A DNA stretch of 64,000 nucleotides from Pseudomonas canadensis (GTDB taxonomy: Bacteria; Pseudomonadota; Gammaproteobacteria; Pseudomonadales; Pseudomonadaceae). Shown here piece after piece: positions 19,653 through 30,394 of this stretch; the stretch's first letter is position 1; each line of letters begins with the position of its first letter. A program made the position numbers and the translations under genes. Location: contig NZ_AYTD01000001.1 of the NCBI RefSeq assembly GCF_000503215.1, positions 248,001 through 312,000 of the forward strand, written 5' to 3'. Under the pieces are notes generated by a model. It did no database searches and was not told the DNA's origin. It saw only the letters and a program-made list of their open reading frames with translations.

Positions 19653-21185
19653 GTGACTGCGCTAAACCTGATTCCAGGCCAACTGAGCCTTGCCCAACTG
19701 CGAGCCATCTACCAGCAGCCGGTAACCCTCAGTCTGGATGACAGCGCCACGGCGCAGATCGAAGCCAGTGTCGCCTGCGTGGAGCAGATTCTCGCCGAGA
19801 ACCGCACCGCCTATGGCATCAACACCGGTTTCGGCCTGCTGGCCTCGACCCGCATCGCCAGCGAAGACCTGGAAAACCTCCAGCGTTCGCTGGTGCTGTC
19901 CCACGCCGCTGGCGTCGGTGAGCCGATCAGCGATGCGCTGGTGCGGCTGGTCATGGTGCTCAAGGTCAACAGCCTCAGCCGTGGGTTCTCCGGGATCCGC
20001 CGCCAGGTGATCGACGCGCTGATCGCGCTGATCAACGCCGAGGTGTACCCGCATATTCCGTTGAAGGGCTCGGTCGGTGCCTCCGGCGACCTGGCACCCT
20101 TGGCGCACATGTCTTTGGTGCTGCTGGGCGAAGGCAAGGCACGCTACAAGGGCGAATGGCTGGAAGCCACCGAAGCGCTGAAGGTCGCCGGCCTCACGCC
20201 GCTGACCCTCGCCGCCAAAGAAGGCCTGGCGCTGCTCAACGGCACCCAGGTGTCCACCGCGTACGCCCTGCGTGGCCTGTTCGAAGGTGAAGACCTGTTC
20301 GCCGGCGCCCTGGCGTGTGGCGCACTCACCGTGGAAGCGGTGCTGGGTTCGCGCTCACCCTTCGACGCACGCATTCATGACGCACGCGGCCAGCGTGGGC
20401 AGATCGATTCGGCAGCGGCCTATCGTCACCTGCTGGGTGAAAGCAGTCAGGTATCCCAGTCGCACCAGAACTGCGACAAGGTGCAGGACCCGTACTCGCT
20501 GCGTTGCCAGCCGCAAGTCATGGGCGCGTGCCTGACCCAGTTCCGCCAGGCCGCCGAGGTGCTGGTGGTCGAGGCCAACGCCGTGTCGGATAACCCGCTG
20601 GTCTTTGCCGCCGAAGGTGACGTGATTTCCGGTGGTAACTTCCACGCCGAACCGGTGGCCATGGCCGCCGACAACATGGCGCTGGCCATCGCTGAAATCG
20701 GTTCCCTCAGCGAGCGCCGTATCTCGCTGATGATGGACAAGCACATGTCGCAACTGCCGCCGTTCCTGGTGGGCAATGGTGGCGTGAACTCCGGCTTCAT
20801 GATCGCCCAAGTGACCGCCGCCGCGCTCGCCAGCGAAAACAAGGCGTTGGCCCATCCCCATAGCGTCGACAGCCTGCCGACCTCGGCCAACCAGGAAGAC
20901 CATGTGTCCATGGCCCCGGCTGCGGGCAAGCGCCTGTGGGAAATGGCTGAAAACACCCGTGGCGTTCTCGCCGTGGAATGGCTGGCCGCGTGCCAGGGCC
21001 TGGACCTGCGCGAAGGCCTGAAAACTTCGCCTGCGCTTGAAAAGGCACGTGGGATTCTGCGTGACAAAGTGGCGTTCTATGAGAAGGACCGTTTCTTTGC
21101 ACCGGACATCAACGCCGCCAGCGAGCTGTTGGCCAGCCGCTGCCTGAATGAGCTGGTGCCGGCCAAGTTGCTGCCGAGCCTGTAG
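19653..21185 (+). CDS. hutH2: Histidine ammonia-lyase
   Basis: 510 residues from GTG 19653, which is seven bases after AGGAG; the ATG at 19647 is only one base from that site and would add two residues. HutH deaminates L-histidine to urocanate, the first step of the pathway. The MIO triad Ala-Ser-Gly is at residues 143-145 in [12 protein letters not shown]. The active-site Tyr (AYGINTGFG, residues 54-62), [25 protein letters not shown] and NQEDHVSM are also intact. It is the only HAL homologue in the window that can form the cofactor, so it is expected to carry all lyase activity. Confidence 0.97.
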   Translation: MTALNLIPGQLSLAQLRAIYQQPVTLSLDDSATAQIEASVACVEQILAENRTAYGINTGFGLLASTRIASEDLENLQRSLVLSHAAGVGEPISDALVRLVMVLKVNSLSRGFSGIRRQVIDALIALINAEVYPHIPLKGSVGASGDLAPLAHMSLVLLGEGKARYKGEWLEATEALKVAGLTPLTLAAKEGLALLNGTQVSTAYALRGLFEGEDLFAGALACGALTVEAVLGSRSPFDARIHDARGQRGQIDSAAAYRHLLGESSQVSQSHQNCDKVQDPYSLRCQPQVMGACLTQFRQAAEVLVVEANAVSDNPLVFAAEGDVISGGNFHAEPVAMAADNMALAIAEIGSLSERRISLMMDKHMSQLPPFLVGNGGVNSGFMIAQVTAAALASENKALAHPHSVDSLPTSANQEDHVSMAPAAGKRLWEMAENTRGVLAVEWLAACQGLDLREGLKTSPALEKARGILRDKVAFYEKDRFFAPDINAASELLASRCLNELVPAKLLPSL

Positions 21186-21210
21186 CCCATTCGCAGGGGG
21201 GCATGCCTCC

Positions 21211-21316
21211 TGTGGTGAGCGGGCTTGCCCCGCGTTGGGCTGCGCAGCAGCCCCATCTGCCGTCGTCGGGTTTGGGGTCGCTTCGCGACCCAACGCGGGG
21301 CAAGCCCGCTCAGCAC
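21211..21316. repeat. REP-type inverted repeat (GTGGTGAGC family)
   Basis: A second REP family: TGTGGTGAGCGGGCTTGCCCCGCGTTGGG and its reverse complement, enclosing GCTGCGCAGCAGC and TCGCTTCGCGA hairpins. It lies between hutH2 and the permease gene. Confidence 0.9.
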
Positions 21317-21382
21317 AAAAGAAGGCATTCATCACGCAGCCGTTCGGATTTTTCTCGGGATAAAAATAACTAGGGAAGAGAA

Positions 21383-22792
21383 ATGCACCAGCAAGAGAAA
21401 GGGTTGAAACGCGGGCTCAGCGCCCGACATATTCGCTTCATGGCACTCGGTTCTGCGATCGGCACCGGGCTGTTCTATGGCTCTGCCTCCGCCATCCAGA
21501 TGGCCGGCCCCGCGGTGCTGCTGGCCTACCTGATCGGCGGCGCCGCCGTGTTCATGGTGATGCGTGCCCTCGGCGAAATGGCCGTGCACAACCCGGTGGC
21601 TGGTTCTTTTGGCCAGTACGCCAGCACCTACCTGGGCCCCATGGCCGGCTTTATTCTTGGGTGGACCTACGCGTTTGAAATGATCATCGTCTGCCTGGCT
21701 GATGTGACCGCCTTCGGCATCTACATGGGCTTCTGGTTTCCCGAAGTCGCGCGTTGGGTCTGGGTGCTCGGCATTGTGTTTTTGATCGGCGGCCTGAACC
21801 TGTGCAACGTCAAAGTGTTTGGCGAAATGGAGTTCTGGCTGTCGCTGCTCAAGGTAGGCGCCATCGTGGCGATGATCCTCGGCGGTTTCGGCATCATGCT
21901 GTTCGGTATTCATTCTGCCGGTGAAACCCAGGCCAGCGGCCTTAGCAACCTGTGGGCCCACGGCGGCTTCATGCCTAATGGCGTCGGCGGCCTGATCGCC
22001 TCGTTCGCAGTGGTGATGTTTGCCTTTGGCGGCATCGAAATCATTGGAATCACCGCCGGCGAAGCCAAGGACCCGCAACGCGTGATCCCCAAGGCGATCA
22101 ACGCGGTGCCGCTGCGTATCCTGCTGTTCTACGTACTGACTTTGTTTGTGCTGATGGCCATCTATCCATGGCCGCAGATCGGCAGCCAGGGCAGCCCGTT
22201 TGTGCAGATCTTTAGCAACTTGGGCATCGGGTCGGCGGCGACCATCCTCAATATCGTGGTGATCTCGGCGGCCGTTTCGGCCATCAACAGCGACATCTTC
22301 GGCGCTGGCCGCATGATGTACGGCTTGGCCCAGCAAGGGCAGGCGCCCAAGGGCTTCGCGCAATTGTCCAAACACGGCGTGCCGTGGATGACCGTGCTGG
22401 TGATGGGCGCAGCGCTGCTCGGCGGCGTAGTGCTTAACTACCTGATCCCGGAAAACGTGTTCCTGCTGATCGCCTCGATTGCCACCTTCGCCACCGTGTG
22501 GGTGTGGCTGATGATCCTGTTCACCCAGGTCGCCATGCGCCGTTCGATGACTAAAGAGCAGGTGGCCGAACTGAAATTCCCCGTGCCGTTCTGGCCCTAT
22601 GCGCCGGCGGCCGCCATTGTGTTCATGCTGTTCGTGTTTGGCGTGCTGGGTTACTTCCCGGACACCCAGGCCGCTTTGCTGGTCGGTGCTGTGTGGATCG
22701 TGCTGCTGGTGGTGGCTTACCTGCTGTGGGTCAAGCCCGCTGCCGGGCAAGCGGCCAAGGTCCATTACGACCCGGCTTTGTCTCATCGTTAA
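21383..22792 (+). CDS. hutTh: Amino acid permease, probable histidine transporter
   Basis: 469 residues with 12 predicted membrane helices and the amino-acid/polyamine/organocation signature at the start ([26 protein letters not shown]). The family block [26 protein letters not shown] is in the middle. It resembles ProY/HutT permeases. At this position in P. fluorescens it was shown to be the high-affinity histidine transporter; the substrate here is inferred. It is followed closely by hutI (15-base gap), so co-transcription is likely. Confidence 0.9.
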   Translation: MHQQEKGLKRGLSARHIRFMALGSAIGTGLFYGSASAIQMAGPAVLLAYLIGGAAVFMVMRALGEMAVHNPVAGSFGQYASTYLGPMAGFILGWTYAFEMIIVCLADVTAFGIYMGFWFPEVARWVWVLGIVFLIGGLNLCNVKVFGEMEFWLSLLKVGAIVAMILGGFGIMLFGIHSAGETQASGLSNLWAHGGFMPNGVGGLIASFAVVMFAFGGIEIIGITAGEAKDPQRVIPKAINAVPLRILLFYVLTLFVLMAIYPWPQIGSQGSPFVQIFSNLGIGSAATILNIVVISAAVSAINSDIFGAGRMMYGLAQQGQAPKGFAQLSKHGVPWMTVLVMGAALLGGVVLNYLIPENVFLLIASIATFATVWVWLMILFTQVAMRRSMTKEQVAELKFPVPFWPYAPAAAIVFMLFVFGVLGYFPDTQAALLVGAVWIVLLVVAYLLWVKPAAGQAAKVHYDPALSHR

Positions 22793-22807
22793 TCTAGGGA
22801 GGCGTTG

Positions 22808-24013
22808 ATGAAAACGCTTTGGCAACACTGCCACGTCGCAACCATGGCACAGGGAAAATACTCGATCATCGAGGATGCCGCCATGGTGACCGTCGGTTCG
22901 CTCATCGAGTGGATCGGCCCCCGCAGCCAGGCACCCACGGCGGATTACGCCCAGGTGCATGACCTGCAAGGCGCGTGGGTCACCCCCGGCCTGATCGACT
23001 GCCACACCCATACGGTGTTTGGCGGTAACCGCAGCGGCGAGTTCGAGCAGCGCCTCGAAGGCGTGAGCTACGCCGAGATCGCGGCCAAGGGCGGCGGTAT
23101 TGCCAGCACTGTGCGTGCCACCCGTGCGGCGACGGAAGATGAACTGTTTGCCAGCGCTGAAAAGCGCCTGCGCAGTCTGCTACGGGACGGCGTGACCACC
23201 GTAGAGATCAAGTCCGGCTACGGCCTGGACCTGGCCAATGAACGCAAAATGCTGCGCGTAGCCCGTCGCCTCGGTGAAGCGCTGCCGGTCAGCGTGCGCG
23301 CCACGTGCCTGGCGGCCCACGCGTTGCCGCCGGAATACAAGGACCGCGCCGACGACTACATCGAGCACATCTGCATCGAAATGCTGCCGGCCCTGGCGGC
23401 GGAAGGGCTGGTGGACGCGGTGGATGCGTTTTGTGAATACCTGGCGTTTTCCACCGAGCAGGTTGAGCGCGTGTTCAAAGTCGCCCAGCAACTGGGCCTG
23501 CCGGTGAAGTTGCACGCCGAGCAGCTTTCGTCGCTGCACGGCTCCAGCCTGGCCGCGCGTTACCACGCGCTGTCGGCGGATCACCTGGAATTCATGACCG
23601 AAGAAGACGCCATCGCCATGGCTGCCGCCGGCACCGTCGCGGTCTTGCTGCCGGGCGCGTTCTACTTCCTGCGCGAAACCCAGTTGCCGCCGATGGACGC
23701 CCTGCGCAAGCACGGCGTGAAGATTGCCATCGCCAGCGACCTCAATCCCGGCACCTCGCCAGCGCTGTCGGTGCGTCTGATGCTGAATATGGCCTGCACC
23801 CTGTTCCGCATGACCCCGGAAGAAGCCCTGGCCGGCGCCACGCAACATGCCGCCACTGCGTTGGGCATGGGCGACACCCACGGCTCCCTGGAAGTGGGCA
23901 AGGTGGCGGACTTCGTCGCTTGGCAGATTGATCGTCCCGCAGACCTGGCCTATTGGCTGGGCGGCGAGCTGGATAAACGCGTCGTACGCCATGGCGTCGA
24001 CGTCACTGTTTGA
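22808..24013 (+). CDS. hutI: Imidazolonepropionase
   Basis: 401 residues from ATG 22808 (GGGAGG at 22797-22802). It hydrolyses 4-imidazolone-5-propionate to N-formimino-glutamate, the third pathway step. The metal ligands of the amidohydrolase fold are visible: [10 protein letters not shown] at residues 66-75, KLHAEQ, SADHLEF, and [10 protein letters not shown] with the catalytic Asp. The gene is 12 bases before hutG and clearly in the same operon. Confidence 0.97.
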   Translation: MKTLWQHCHVATMAQGKYSIIEDAAMVTVGSLIEWIGPRSQAPTADYAQVHDLQGAWVTPGLIDCHTHTVFGGNRSGEFEQRLEGVSYAEIAAKGGGIASTVRATRAATEDELFASAEKRLRSLLRDGVTTVEIKSGYGLDLANERKMLRVARRLGEALPVSVRATCLAAHALPPEYKDRADDYIEHICIEMLPALAAEGLVDAVDAFCEYLAFSTEQVERVFKVAQQLGLPVKLHAEQLSSLHGSSLAARYHALSADHLEFMTEEDAIAMAAAGTVAVLLPGAFYFLRETQLPPMDALRKHGVKIAIASDLNPGTSPALSVRLMLNMACTLFRMTPEEALAGATQHAATALGMGDTHGSLEVGKVADFVAWQIDRPADLAYWLGGELDKRVVRHGVDVTV

Positions 24014-24025
24014 GGAGTACTGCTC

Positions 24026-24826
24026 GTGGATAAGGTTCTGAACTTCAAACAAGGCCGTGTGCCGCTGCTGATCAGCATGCCTCACGCCGGCCTGCGCCTG
24101 ACGCCTGCTGTCGAGGCAGGGTTGATCCCCGAGGCGCAAAGCCTGCCGGACACCGACTGGCACATTCCTGCGCTGTATGACTTTGCCGATGCACTGGGTG
24201 CCAGCACCTTGTCGGCTGAATATTCACGGTTTGTGATCGACCTGAACCGGCCATCCGACGACAAGCCGTTATATGCCGGCGCCACCACCGGCCTCTTCCC
24301 GGCGACGCTGTTCGATGGCGTGCCCTTGTTTCGTGAAGGGCATGAGCCGTCTGAAGAAGAGCGCGTGACCTACCTGCAAAAAATCTGGGGCCCGTATCAC
24401 CGAACCCTGCAAGAAGAGCTGGCGCGGCTCAAGGCTGAGTTTGGCTATGCACTGTTGTTTGATGCGCACTCGATCCGCTCGGTGATCCCGCACCTGTTCG
24501 ACGGCAAGTTGCCGGACTTCAACCTCGGCACCTTCAACGGCGCCGCCTGTGATCCAACGTTGGCCAGCCAGTTGGAAGCCATCTGCGCCACGCATCCGCA
24601 GTACACCCACGTACTCAACGGGCGCTTCAAGGGCGGCCACATCACCCGGCATTACGGTGACCCGGCCCAGGATATCCACGCGGTGCAGCTGGAGTTGTGC
24701 CAGAGCACCTACATGGAAGAAGTTGAGCCGTTCCGTTATCGACCAGATCTGGCCGAACCGACGCGGGTGGTGCTCAAGCAATTGCTCGACGGGTTGTTAG
24801 CATGGGGGCAACAGCGTTACGGCTGA
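24026..24826 (+). CDS. hutG: N-formylglutamate deformylase
   Basis: 266 residues from GTG 24026, set by GAGGAG at 24012-24017. It belongs to the N-formylglutamate amidohydrolase family (ISMPHAGLRLTP, DLNRPSDDK, LLFDAHSIRSVIP, LNGRFKGGHITRHYG). It completes the HutF-HutG route, releasing formate and glutamate. It is not the arginase-like HutG of enteric bacteria, which uses formiminoglutamate directly. It is the last gene of the hut cluster, followed by a REP pair. Confidence 0.95.
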   Translation: MDKVLNFKQGRVPLLISMPHAGLRLTPAVEAGLIPEAQSLPDTDWHIPALYDFADALGASTLSAEYSRFVIDLNRPSDDKPLYAGATTGLFPATLFDGVPLFREGHEPSEEERVTYLQKIWGPYHRTLQEELARLKAEFGYALLFDAHSIRSVIPHLFDGKLPDFNLGTFNGAACDPTLASQLEAICATHPQYTHVLNGRFKGGHITRHYGDPAQDIHAVQLELCQSTYMEEVEPFRYRPDLAEPTRVVLKQLLDGLLAWGQQRYG

Positions 24827-24833
24827 AATAGCT

Positions 24834-24908
24834 ATCGCAGGCAAGCCAGCTCCCACATTGAATCGGGTTCACACGGTCAAAATGTGGGAGCGGGCTTGCC
24901 CGCGATGA
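24834..24908. repeat. REP-type arms in divergent arrangement
   Basis: TCGCAGGCAAGCCAGCTCCCACA, then 24 bases, then TGTGGGAGCGGGCTTGCCCGCGA. The arms face outwards, as at 18004. It marks the end of the hut operon. Confidence 0.85.
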
Positions 24909-25016
24909 CGGCCGCACAGTCGCCCCAGTGCAACTGCCCGTCGCCCCAGTTCGTGTTGACTCAGGCTCCACTGGTTAAGGTTGTGGAATAACAACAGCCA
25001 AGTGAGACCACCCCCC

Positions 25017-25949
25017 ATGCAAAAAACCTTGTTGAGCCTTATCGGCGCCGCACTGTTCAGTGCACACGCCATGGCCGCTGAGCCGGCCTCCTGCAAGAAC
25101 ATCCGCATGGGCGTGGTCAGTTGGACTGACGTGGTCGCCACCTCCGGTATGGCCGACGTGTTGCTCAATGGCCTCGGCTACGACAGCAAACAGACCAGCG
25201 CCGTGCAGCAGATCATCTTTGCCGGCATCCGCGACAAACGCCTGGATATCTTCCTCGGCTACTGGAAACCGGCGATGGACAACAATATCGCGCCGTTCCT
25301 GGCGGCCAAGCAGGTCAATGTGTTCGATACGCCTAGCCTCGCCGACGCCCAGGCCACCCTGGCCGTGCCGCAATACGTGGCCGACGCAGGCTTGAAGACT
25401 TTCGCCGACATCGCCCGCTTCAGGGATAAGCTGGGCGGCAAGATCTATGGGATCGAGCCAGGCAGCGGCGCCAATACCGATATCCAGAAAATGATCGACA
25501 CCAACCACTTCGGCCTCGGCGGCTTCAAGCTGGTGGCTTCCGGTGAAGCCGGAATGCTGGCAGCGGTGCAGCGGGCGGTGAATCGCAAGGAGTTTGTAGT
25601 GTTCGTCGGTTGGACCCCGCACCCGATGAACATCAATATGAAGATGGCGTACCTCACCGGCAGTGAAGACGTGTTCGGCCCCGACGAAGGCCGCGCCACC
25701 GTCTCCACCGTCACCGCGCCGGATTTTGCCGAACGCTGCCCCAACGCCAATCGCTTGTTGGAGAACCTCACCTTCACCGCCGCCCAGGAAAGCCAGTTGA
25801 TGGTGCCGATCATGGAGCGAAAGTCGCCGCAGGATGTGGCCAAGCAATGGTTGCGTGACCATCCCGAGGATTTGCAGCGCTGGCTGGCTGGGGTCAAGGC
25901 GTTTGATGGCAGCGACGGTGCCACGGCGGTCCAGGCGAGTTTGAAATGA
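25017..25949 (+). CDS. Choline/betaine-type ABC substrate-binding protein (orphan)
   Basis: 310 residues from ATG 25017 with a signal peptide ending AMAAEP. The mature protein is of the ChoX/OpuAC class: GVVSWTDVVATSGMADVLLNG, FLGYWKPAMD, YGIEPGSGANTDIQK and VGWTPHPMN show the aromatic box segments typical of quaternary-amine binders. No permease or ATPase adjoins it, so it must share a membrane complex encoded elsewhere, such as a Cbc-type transporter or HutWV nearby. Its stop overlaps the start of the esterase gene (ATGA), linking the two functionally. The true ligand is not known. Confidence 0.85.
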   Translation: MQKTLLSLIGAALFSAHAMAAEPASCKNIRMGVVSWTDVVATSGMADVLLNGLGYDSKQTSAVQQIIFAGIRDKRLDIFLGYWKPAMDNNIAPFLAAKQVNVFDTPSLADAQATLAVPQYVADAGLKTFADIARFRDKLGGKIYGIEPGSGANTDIQKMIDTNHFGLGGFKLVASGEAGMLAAVQRAVNRKEFVVFVGWTPHPMNINMKMAYLTGSEDVFGPDEGRATVSTVTAPDFAERCPNANRLLENLTFTAAQESQLMVPIMERKSPQDVAKQWLRDHPEDLQRWLAGVKAFDGSDGATAVQASLK

Positions 25950-26881
25950 GTCGATACCCTATTTCGCCTGAGTTGGCAGCGTTCGTGGAGAAGACGGAGT
26001 CCTTCACCAGCGAGGACTCTTCGCTGGCAGGCTTACGTCAAAATTACGACCGCATGTGCCAGGCGTTTACCCCGCCGAAACCAGAAAGCTTGCAGGTCGA
26101 GGACTTCGCCTTGGCCGGCGTAGGCGTGCGCAGTTATCTGCCGGCCGCGCCGGTGCCTGCTGACGGCTGGCCATGCCTCCTTTATATGCACGGCGGCGGC
26201 TGGGTGGTCGGCGACCTGGATTCCCACGATTTCATCTGCTTCGAACTGGCCACGGCCTTGCAAGTCTTGGTGATCGCCATTGATTATCGGCTGGCGCCTG
26301 AACACCCGTTCCCGGCCGCCTACGAGGATTGTCGTGCCGTGTGGCAGGCAATCCAGGCAGGGCAGGGGCCCTATGCCATCGACGTGCAGCGTATGGCGGT
26401 CATGGGCGACAGTGCGGGCGGCAACCTGGCGGCAGCATTGTGTACGGGATTGCGTGACGACGGGCAACCGTTGCCGCGAGCCCAAGTCTTGATCTATCCG
26501 GGGTTGGGCGGTCCCTCCGACCTGCCATCGCGGGGTGACTGCATGGACGCGCCCCTGCTCAGCAGCGCCGACACCGACTGCTACTTGGCGCTGTACCTGC
26601 AGGGCAGCGGCAAACCGTCGCCCTACGCCATGCCGCTGCTGGCCGCAGACTTCAGCGGTTTGCCCAAGGCGTTCATCGCCGTGGCCCAGTTCGACCCGCT
26701 GCGCGACGACGGCATGCTTTACGCTGAACGCCTGCAAGCGGCGGGCGTAGCCACCGTGCTGTATCCCGGCAAAGGCCTGGTGCACGGCTGCCTTCGGGCG
26801 CGGCGGCAGGTGCCGGAAGTGGACCGGCTCTACGATTACCTGCTGGATTACCTGGGGAGCGAAGGGCTGACACAGGTCTAA
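25946..26881 (+). CDS. Alpha/beta hydrolase, hormone-sensitive-lipase (GDXG) family
   Basis: 311 residues. The oxyanion-hole motif HGGGW is at residues 82-86 and the nucleophile in GDSAGGN with Ser 156. The catalytic Asp is in QFDPLRDDG and the His in LVHGCLR. This is a cytoplasmic esterase resembling Aes/acetyl esterase; no signal peptide is seen. It is translationally coupled to the upstream choline/betaine-type binding protein, which suggests that it acts on the imported compound or an ester of it. That link is inference; the substrate cannot be read from the sequence. Confidence 0.85.
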   Translation: MSRYPISPELAAFVEKTESFTSEDSSLAGLRQNYDRMCQAFTPPKPESLQVEDFALAGVGVRSYLPAAPVPADGWPCLLYMHGGGWVVGDLDSHDFICFELATALQVLVIAIDYRLAPEHPFPAAYEDCRAVWQAIQAGQGPYAIDVQRMAVMGDSAGGNLAAALCTGLRDDGQPLPRAQVLIYPGLGGPSDLPSRGDCMDAPLLSSADTDCYLALYLQGSGKPSPYAMPLLAADFSGLPKAFIAVAQFDPLRDDGMLYAERLQAAGVATVLYPGKGLVHGCLRARRQVPEVDRLYDYLLDYLGSEGLTQV

Positions 26882-26984
26882 GCGCTCTAGGACATGCTCA
26901 TTGCACAATTCGGGTTTATAGTGCCAGACGGCAAAATAAAAGACGTCCCCCCAGGGATGAACCCGACCCCTTACGGAGCGCGCA

Positions 26985-27956
26985 ATGCAGACTTGGTTCC
27001 CGCAGATCAAACCCCACGCCCGGCACGATCTGGCTGTCGATGACACCCACACGCTGTACGTCGACGAAAGTGGCTCCCCCGAAGGTTTGCCCGTTGTCTT
27101 CATCCATGGTGGCCCTGGTGCCGGTTGTGATGCCCAGAGCCGCTGCTATTTCGACCCGAACCTGTACCGCATCGTTACGTTCGACCAGCGTGGTTGCGGG
27201 CGCTCCACCCCGCGCGCCAGCCTGGAAAACAACACCACTTGGGACCTGGTCGCCGACCTAGAGCGCATCCGCGAGCACCTGGGCATCGACAAGTGGGTAC
27301 TGTTCGGCGGTTCCTGGGGCTCGACCCTGGCCCTGGCCTACGCGCAAACCCATCCGGAGCGGGTGCTCGGCCTGATTGTGCGCGGCATTTTCCTGGCACG
27401 TCCGCAGGACATTCACTGGTTTTATCAGGAAGGGGCGAGCCGCCTGTTCCCTGATTACTGGCAGGACTACCTCGCGCCGATCCCGCCGGAAGAGCGCCAC
27501 GACATGATCGCGGCCTACCACAAGCGCCTCACCGGCAACGATCAGATCGCCCAGATGCACGCGGCCAAGGCCTGGTCCGGCTGGGAAGGGCGCATGCTTG
27601 GCCTGTGCCCGAGCCCACAGCATGTGGAGCGGTTTTCCGAGCCGCAACGCGCCCTGTCCATCGCGCGGATCGAGTGCCACTACTTCACCAACAACTCGTT
27701 TCTGGAGCCCAACCAGCTGATCCGCGATATGCACAAGATCGCCCATCTGCCTGGCGTAATCATCCACGGGCGCTACGATATGATTTGCCCTTTGGATAAC
27801 GCTTGGGCGTTGCACCAGGCGTGGCCCAACAGTGAGTTGCAGGTGATTCGCGAGGCCGGCCATGCGGCGTCCGAACCCGGCATCACCGATGCCTTGGTGC
27901 GTGCGACCAGTGAGATGGCACGGCGCTTGCTCGACCTGCCGCCTGAAGAAGCATGA
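26985..27956 (+). CDS. pip: Prolyl iminopeptidase
   Basis: 323 residues from ATG 26985. An alpha/beta-hydrolase exopeptidase of family S33 that removes N-terminal proline. The oxyanion motif HGGPGAG is at residues 41-47, DQRGCGRS at 67-74, the nucleophile GGSWGS with Ser 110, and the C-terminal His in [11 protein letters not shown]. The length is typical of bacterial Pip. It overlaps dtd by four bases, a pair conserved in pseudomonads as I recall. Confidence 0.95.
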   Translation: MQTWFPQIKPHARHDLAVDDTHTLYVDESGSPEGLPVVFIHGGPGAGCDAQSRCYFDPNLYRIVTFDQRGCGRSTPRASLENNTTWDLVADLERIREHLGIDKWVLFGGSWGSTLALAYAQTHPERVLGLIVRGIFLARPQDIHWFYQEGASRLFPDYWQDYLAPIPPEERHDMIAAYHKRLTGNDQIAQMHAAKAWSGWEGRMLGLCPSPQHVERFSEPQRALSIARIECHYFTNNSFLEPNQLIRDMHKIAHLPGVIIHGRYDMICPLDNAWALHQAWPNSELQVIREAGHAASEPGITDALVRATSEMARRLLDLPPEEA

Positions 27957-28390
27957 AGGGTCTGCTGCAACGGGTGCGCGGCGCCCGAGTCGAGGTGGCG
28001 GGCGAAATCGTCGGCGCCATCGACCAGGGTTTGCTGGTGCTGGTGGCCGTCGAGCCTGCGGATACGCCGGAGAGTGCCGATAAGCTGTTACACAAGCTGT
28101 TGAACTATCGGGTGTTCAGTGACGACGAAGGCAAGATGAACCTGTCGTTGAAGGATATCGACGGCGGTTTGCTGCTGGTGTCGCAGTTCACCTTGGCGGC
28201 CGATACCAAGAGCGGGCTGCGGCCGAGCTTCTCCACAGCGGCCCCGCCGGCCTTGGGAGCAGCGCTTTTTGATCACTTGCTGTTACAAGCGCAACAATTG
28301 CATGGCAAGGTGGCGTCAGGGCGTTTTGGCGCCGATATGCAGGTGCATTTGGTCAATGATGGCCCTGTGACCTTCCTCTTGCAGACGTGA
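27953..28390 (+). CDS. dtd: D-aminoacyl-tRNA deacylase
   Basis: 145 residues, starting in the pip stop codon. Dtd hydrolyses D-amino acids (and Gly) mischarged on tRNA. The two family motifs are visible: SQFTL at residues 77-81 and the cis-proline motif NDGPVT at 135-140. The full domain is present with no extension. Confidence 0.96.
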   Translation: MKGLLQRVRGARVEVAGEIVGAIDQGLLVLVAVEPADTPESADKLLHKLLNYRVFSDDEGKMNLSLKDIDGGLLLVSQFTLAADTKSGLRPSFSTAAPPALGAALFDHLLLQAQQLHGKVASGRFGADMQVHLVNDGPVTFLLQT

Positions 28391-28539
28391 ATGTATTAAA
28401 AACGACTTTTAATGCCTAAAAACGCAGGGTTTCGCTACAAATACTTCGTTGTCCCTGATGCGTTGTCTCGCGGGCTACTAGATAATCGCGCGCTACGGGG
28501 ATCAGCGTTGTTTGGTCCATTTTTGACTTAGGTAGAGAC

Positions 28540-28589
28540 TTGTCCGATCGCCAATGGGGAATCATTTTGCCCCAGGGGAGTCGGAACAA
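28540..28589 (+). other. Possible structured leader upstream of opgG
   Basis: An outer stem TTGTCCGA / TCGGAACAA (one bulged A) encloses an inner stem TGGGG / CCCCA with a ten-base AT-rich loop, 69 bases before the opgG start. There is no T run, so it is not an intrinsic terminator. It may be part of the 5' untranslated region. The rest of the 267-base dtd-opgG gap shows no gene. Confidence 0.35.
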
Positions 28590-28657
28590 TGCTCGCCAAC
28601 CTGGCATATAGATAGCTGGCCGTTGGTTTTTTGATCTGTTTTCGGCGAGGGTTGCTC

Positions 28658-30394
28658 GTGATTGTTAGTCCCTGTAATGCACCAAAATTGTCTGCCAAAC
28701 GGTTACGAAACGCACTGGTGACGGGCTCCGCCCTGTTTTGCCTGTTCGGCGCGGGTCAACTGTGGGCATTCAGTCTGGATGATGTGTCGGCCAAGGCAAA
28801 AGAGCTGGCCGGGCAGAAATACGAAGCTCCGCGCAGCAATCTGCCGAACGAATTCCGTGAAATGAAGTTCGCGGACTACCAGAAGATTCGTTTCCGCAAC
28901 GAAAAAGCCGAGTGGGCTGATCAGAACACCCCGTTCAAGCTGTCCTTCTATCACCAGGGTATGCACTTCGATACACCGGTGAAAATCAACGAAGTCACCG
29001 CCGACAGCGTCCAGGAAATCAAGTACGACCCGACGCGCTTCGATTTTGGCGACGTGAAGTTTGATCCTAAAGCCACCGAACAGCTGGGTTATGCCGGCTT
29101 CCGTGTGCTGTACCCGATCAACAAGGCCGACAAGCAAGACGAAATCATGACCATGCTGGGCGCGAGCTACTTCCGCGTGGTCGGCAAGGGCCAGGCGTAT
29201 GGCCTGTCTGCCCGTGGCATGGCGATCGACACCGCATTGCCGTCCGGGGAAGAGTTCCCGCGGTTCACCGAGTTCTGGATCGAGCGTCCAAAGCCGGGTG
29301 AGAAACAATTGGTGATCTTTGCCTTGCTGGATTCCCCGCGGGCTACTGGCGCTTATCGCCTGATCCTGCGTCCGGGCACCGACACCATTGTCGACGTGAA
29401 ATCCCAGATGTTCCTGCGTGACAAGGTCAGCAAGCTGGGCGTCGCCCCGTTGACCAGCATGTACCTGTTCGGCGCGAACCAGCCTTCCAAAGTGCTGAAC
29501 TACCGTCGTGAACTGCACGACTCCAGCGGTCTGTCGATCCATGCCGGCAACGGCGAGTGGATCTGGCGCCCACTGAACAACCCGAAACACCTGTCGGTCA
29601 GCAACTTCACCGTAGAGAACCCGAAAGGTTTCGGCCTGCTGCAACGCGGTCGCGACTTCAGCCACTACGAAGACCTCGACGACAACTACGACAAGCGCCC
29701 AAGCGCCTGGATCGAGCCTGAGGGCGACTGGGGCAAAGGCACCGTCAACCTGGTGGAAATCCCAACCGCCGACGAAACCAACGACAACATCGTTGCGTTC
29801 TGGAGCCCGGCCGAGCTGCCTGAAGTCGGCAAGCCACTGGATGTTTCCTACCGCCTGCACTGGACCATGGACGAAAAGTCCCTGCACCCGAGCGACAGCG
29901 CCTGGGTCAAGCAAACCCTGCGTTCTACCGGTGACGTGAAGCAATCCAACCTGATCCGCCAGCCTGACGGCAGCGTGGCCTACCTGGTGGACTTCGAGGG
30001 CCCATCCCTCAAGGCCCTGCCATCGGATGCCCCGGTGCGCAGCCAAGTGAGTGTCAGCGACAACGCCGAACTGGTTGAAAACAGTGTGCGCTACAACGAA
30101 CACACGAAAGGCTGGCGCCTGACCCTGCGCATGAAGATCAAGGACGCAGGCAAGCCGACCGAAATGCGCGCTGCACTGGTGCAGGACGTTCCGCCGCCCG
30201 CTCCTGAGCAGGATTCCAGCCACGTGCTCAAGGCTGACAAGGTCCTGGCCAAGCAGCACGAGAAACAGGCCAAGAAAGACGCGAAAGACAAGGAAGCCAA
30301 GCAGCCAGAAGCTGCCCCAGCCACACCGGAGCCGATCAAGACCGAACAAGTCCTGACCGAAACCTGGAGCTACCAGTTGCCTGCCGATGAGTAA
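28658..30394 (+). CDS. opgG: Glucan biosynthesis protein G (periplasmic)
   Basis: 578 residues from GTG 28658, chosen for the GCGAGG site seven bases upstream; an in-frame start at 28631 exists. A signal peptide covers about residues 1-35 ([14 protein letters not shown]). OpgG acts in the periplasm on the backbone of osmoregulated periplasmic glucans; recent work assigns glucan-hydrolase type activity to the family. Conserved blocks include [32 protein letters not shown] and EFWIERP. The Lys/Ala-rich C-terminal tail ([17 protein letters not shown], then Pro/Ala) is longer than in E. coli MdoG. It overlaps opgH by eight bases. Confidence 0.95.
   Translation: MIVSPCNAPKLSAKRLRNALVTGSALFCLFGAGQLWAFSLDDVSAKAKELAGQKYEAPRSNLPNEFREMKFADYQKIRFRNEKAEWADQNTPFKLSFYHQGMHFDTPVKINEVTADSVQEIKYDPTRFDFGDVKFDPKATEQLGYAGFRVLYPINKADKQDEIMTMLGASYFRVVGKGQAYGLSARGMAIDTALPSGEEFPRFTEFWIERPKPGEKQLVIFALLDSPRATGAYRLILRPGTDTIVDVKSQMFLRDKVSKLGVAPLTSMYLFGANQPSKVLNYRRELHDSSGLSIHAGNGEWIWRPLNNPKHLSVSNFTVENPKGFGLLQRGRDFSHYEDLDDNYDKRPSAWIEPEGDWGKGTVNLVEIPTADETNDNIVAFWSPAELPEVGKPLDVSYRLHWTMDEKSLHPSDSAWVKQTLRSTGDVKQSNLIRQPDGSVAYLVDFEGPSLKALPSDAPVRSQVSVSDNAELVENSVRYNEHTKGWRLTLRMKIKDAGKPTEMRAALVQDVPPPAPEQDSSHVLKADKVLAKQHEKQAKKDAKDKEAKQPEAAPATPEPIKTEQVLTETWSYQLPADE

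Noticed and set aside
21332..23011. 559-codon minus-strand frame opposite the amino acid permease
   Set aside because: The composition is His/Asp/Gln-rich shadow of membrane-helix codons; no ribosome site.
28416..28607. 63-codon minus-strand frame between dtd and opgG
   Set aside because: No ribosome site or recognisable domain; the region is better read as the opgG leader.
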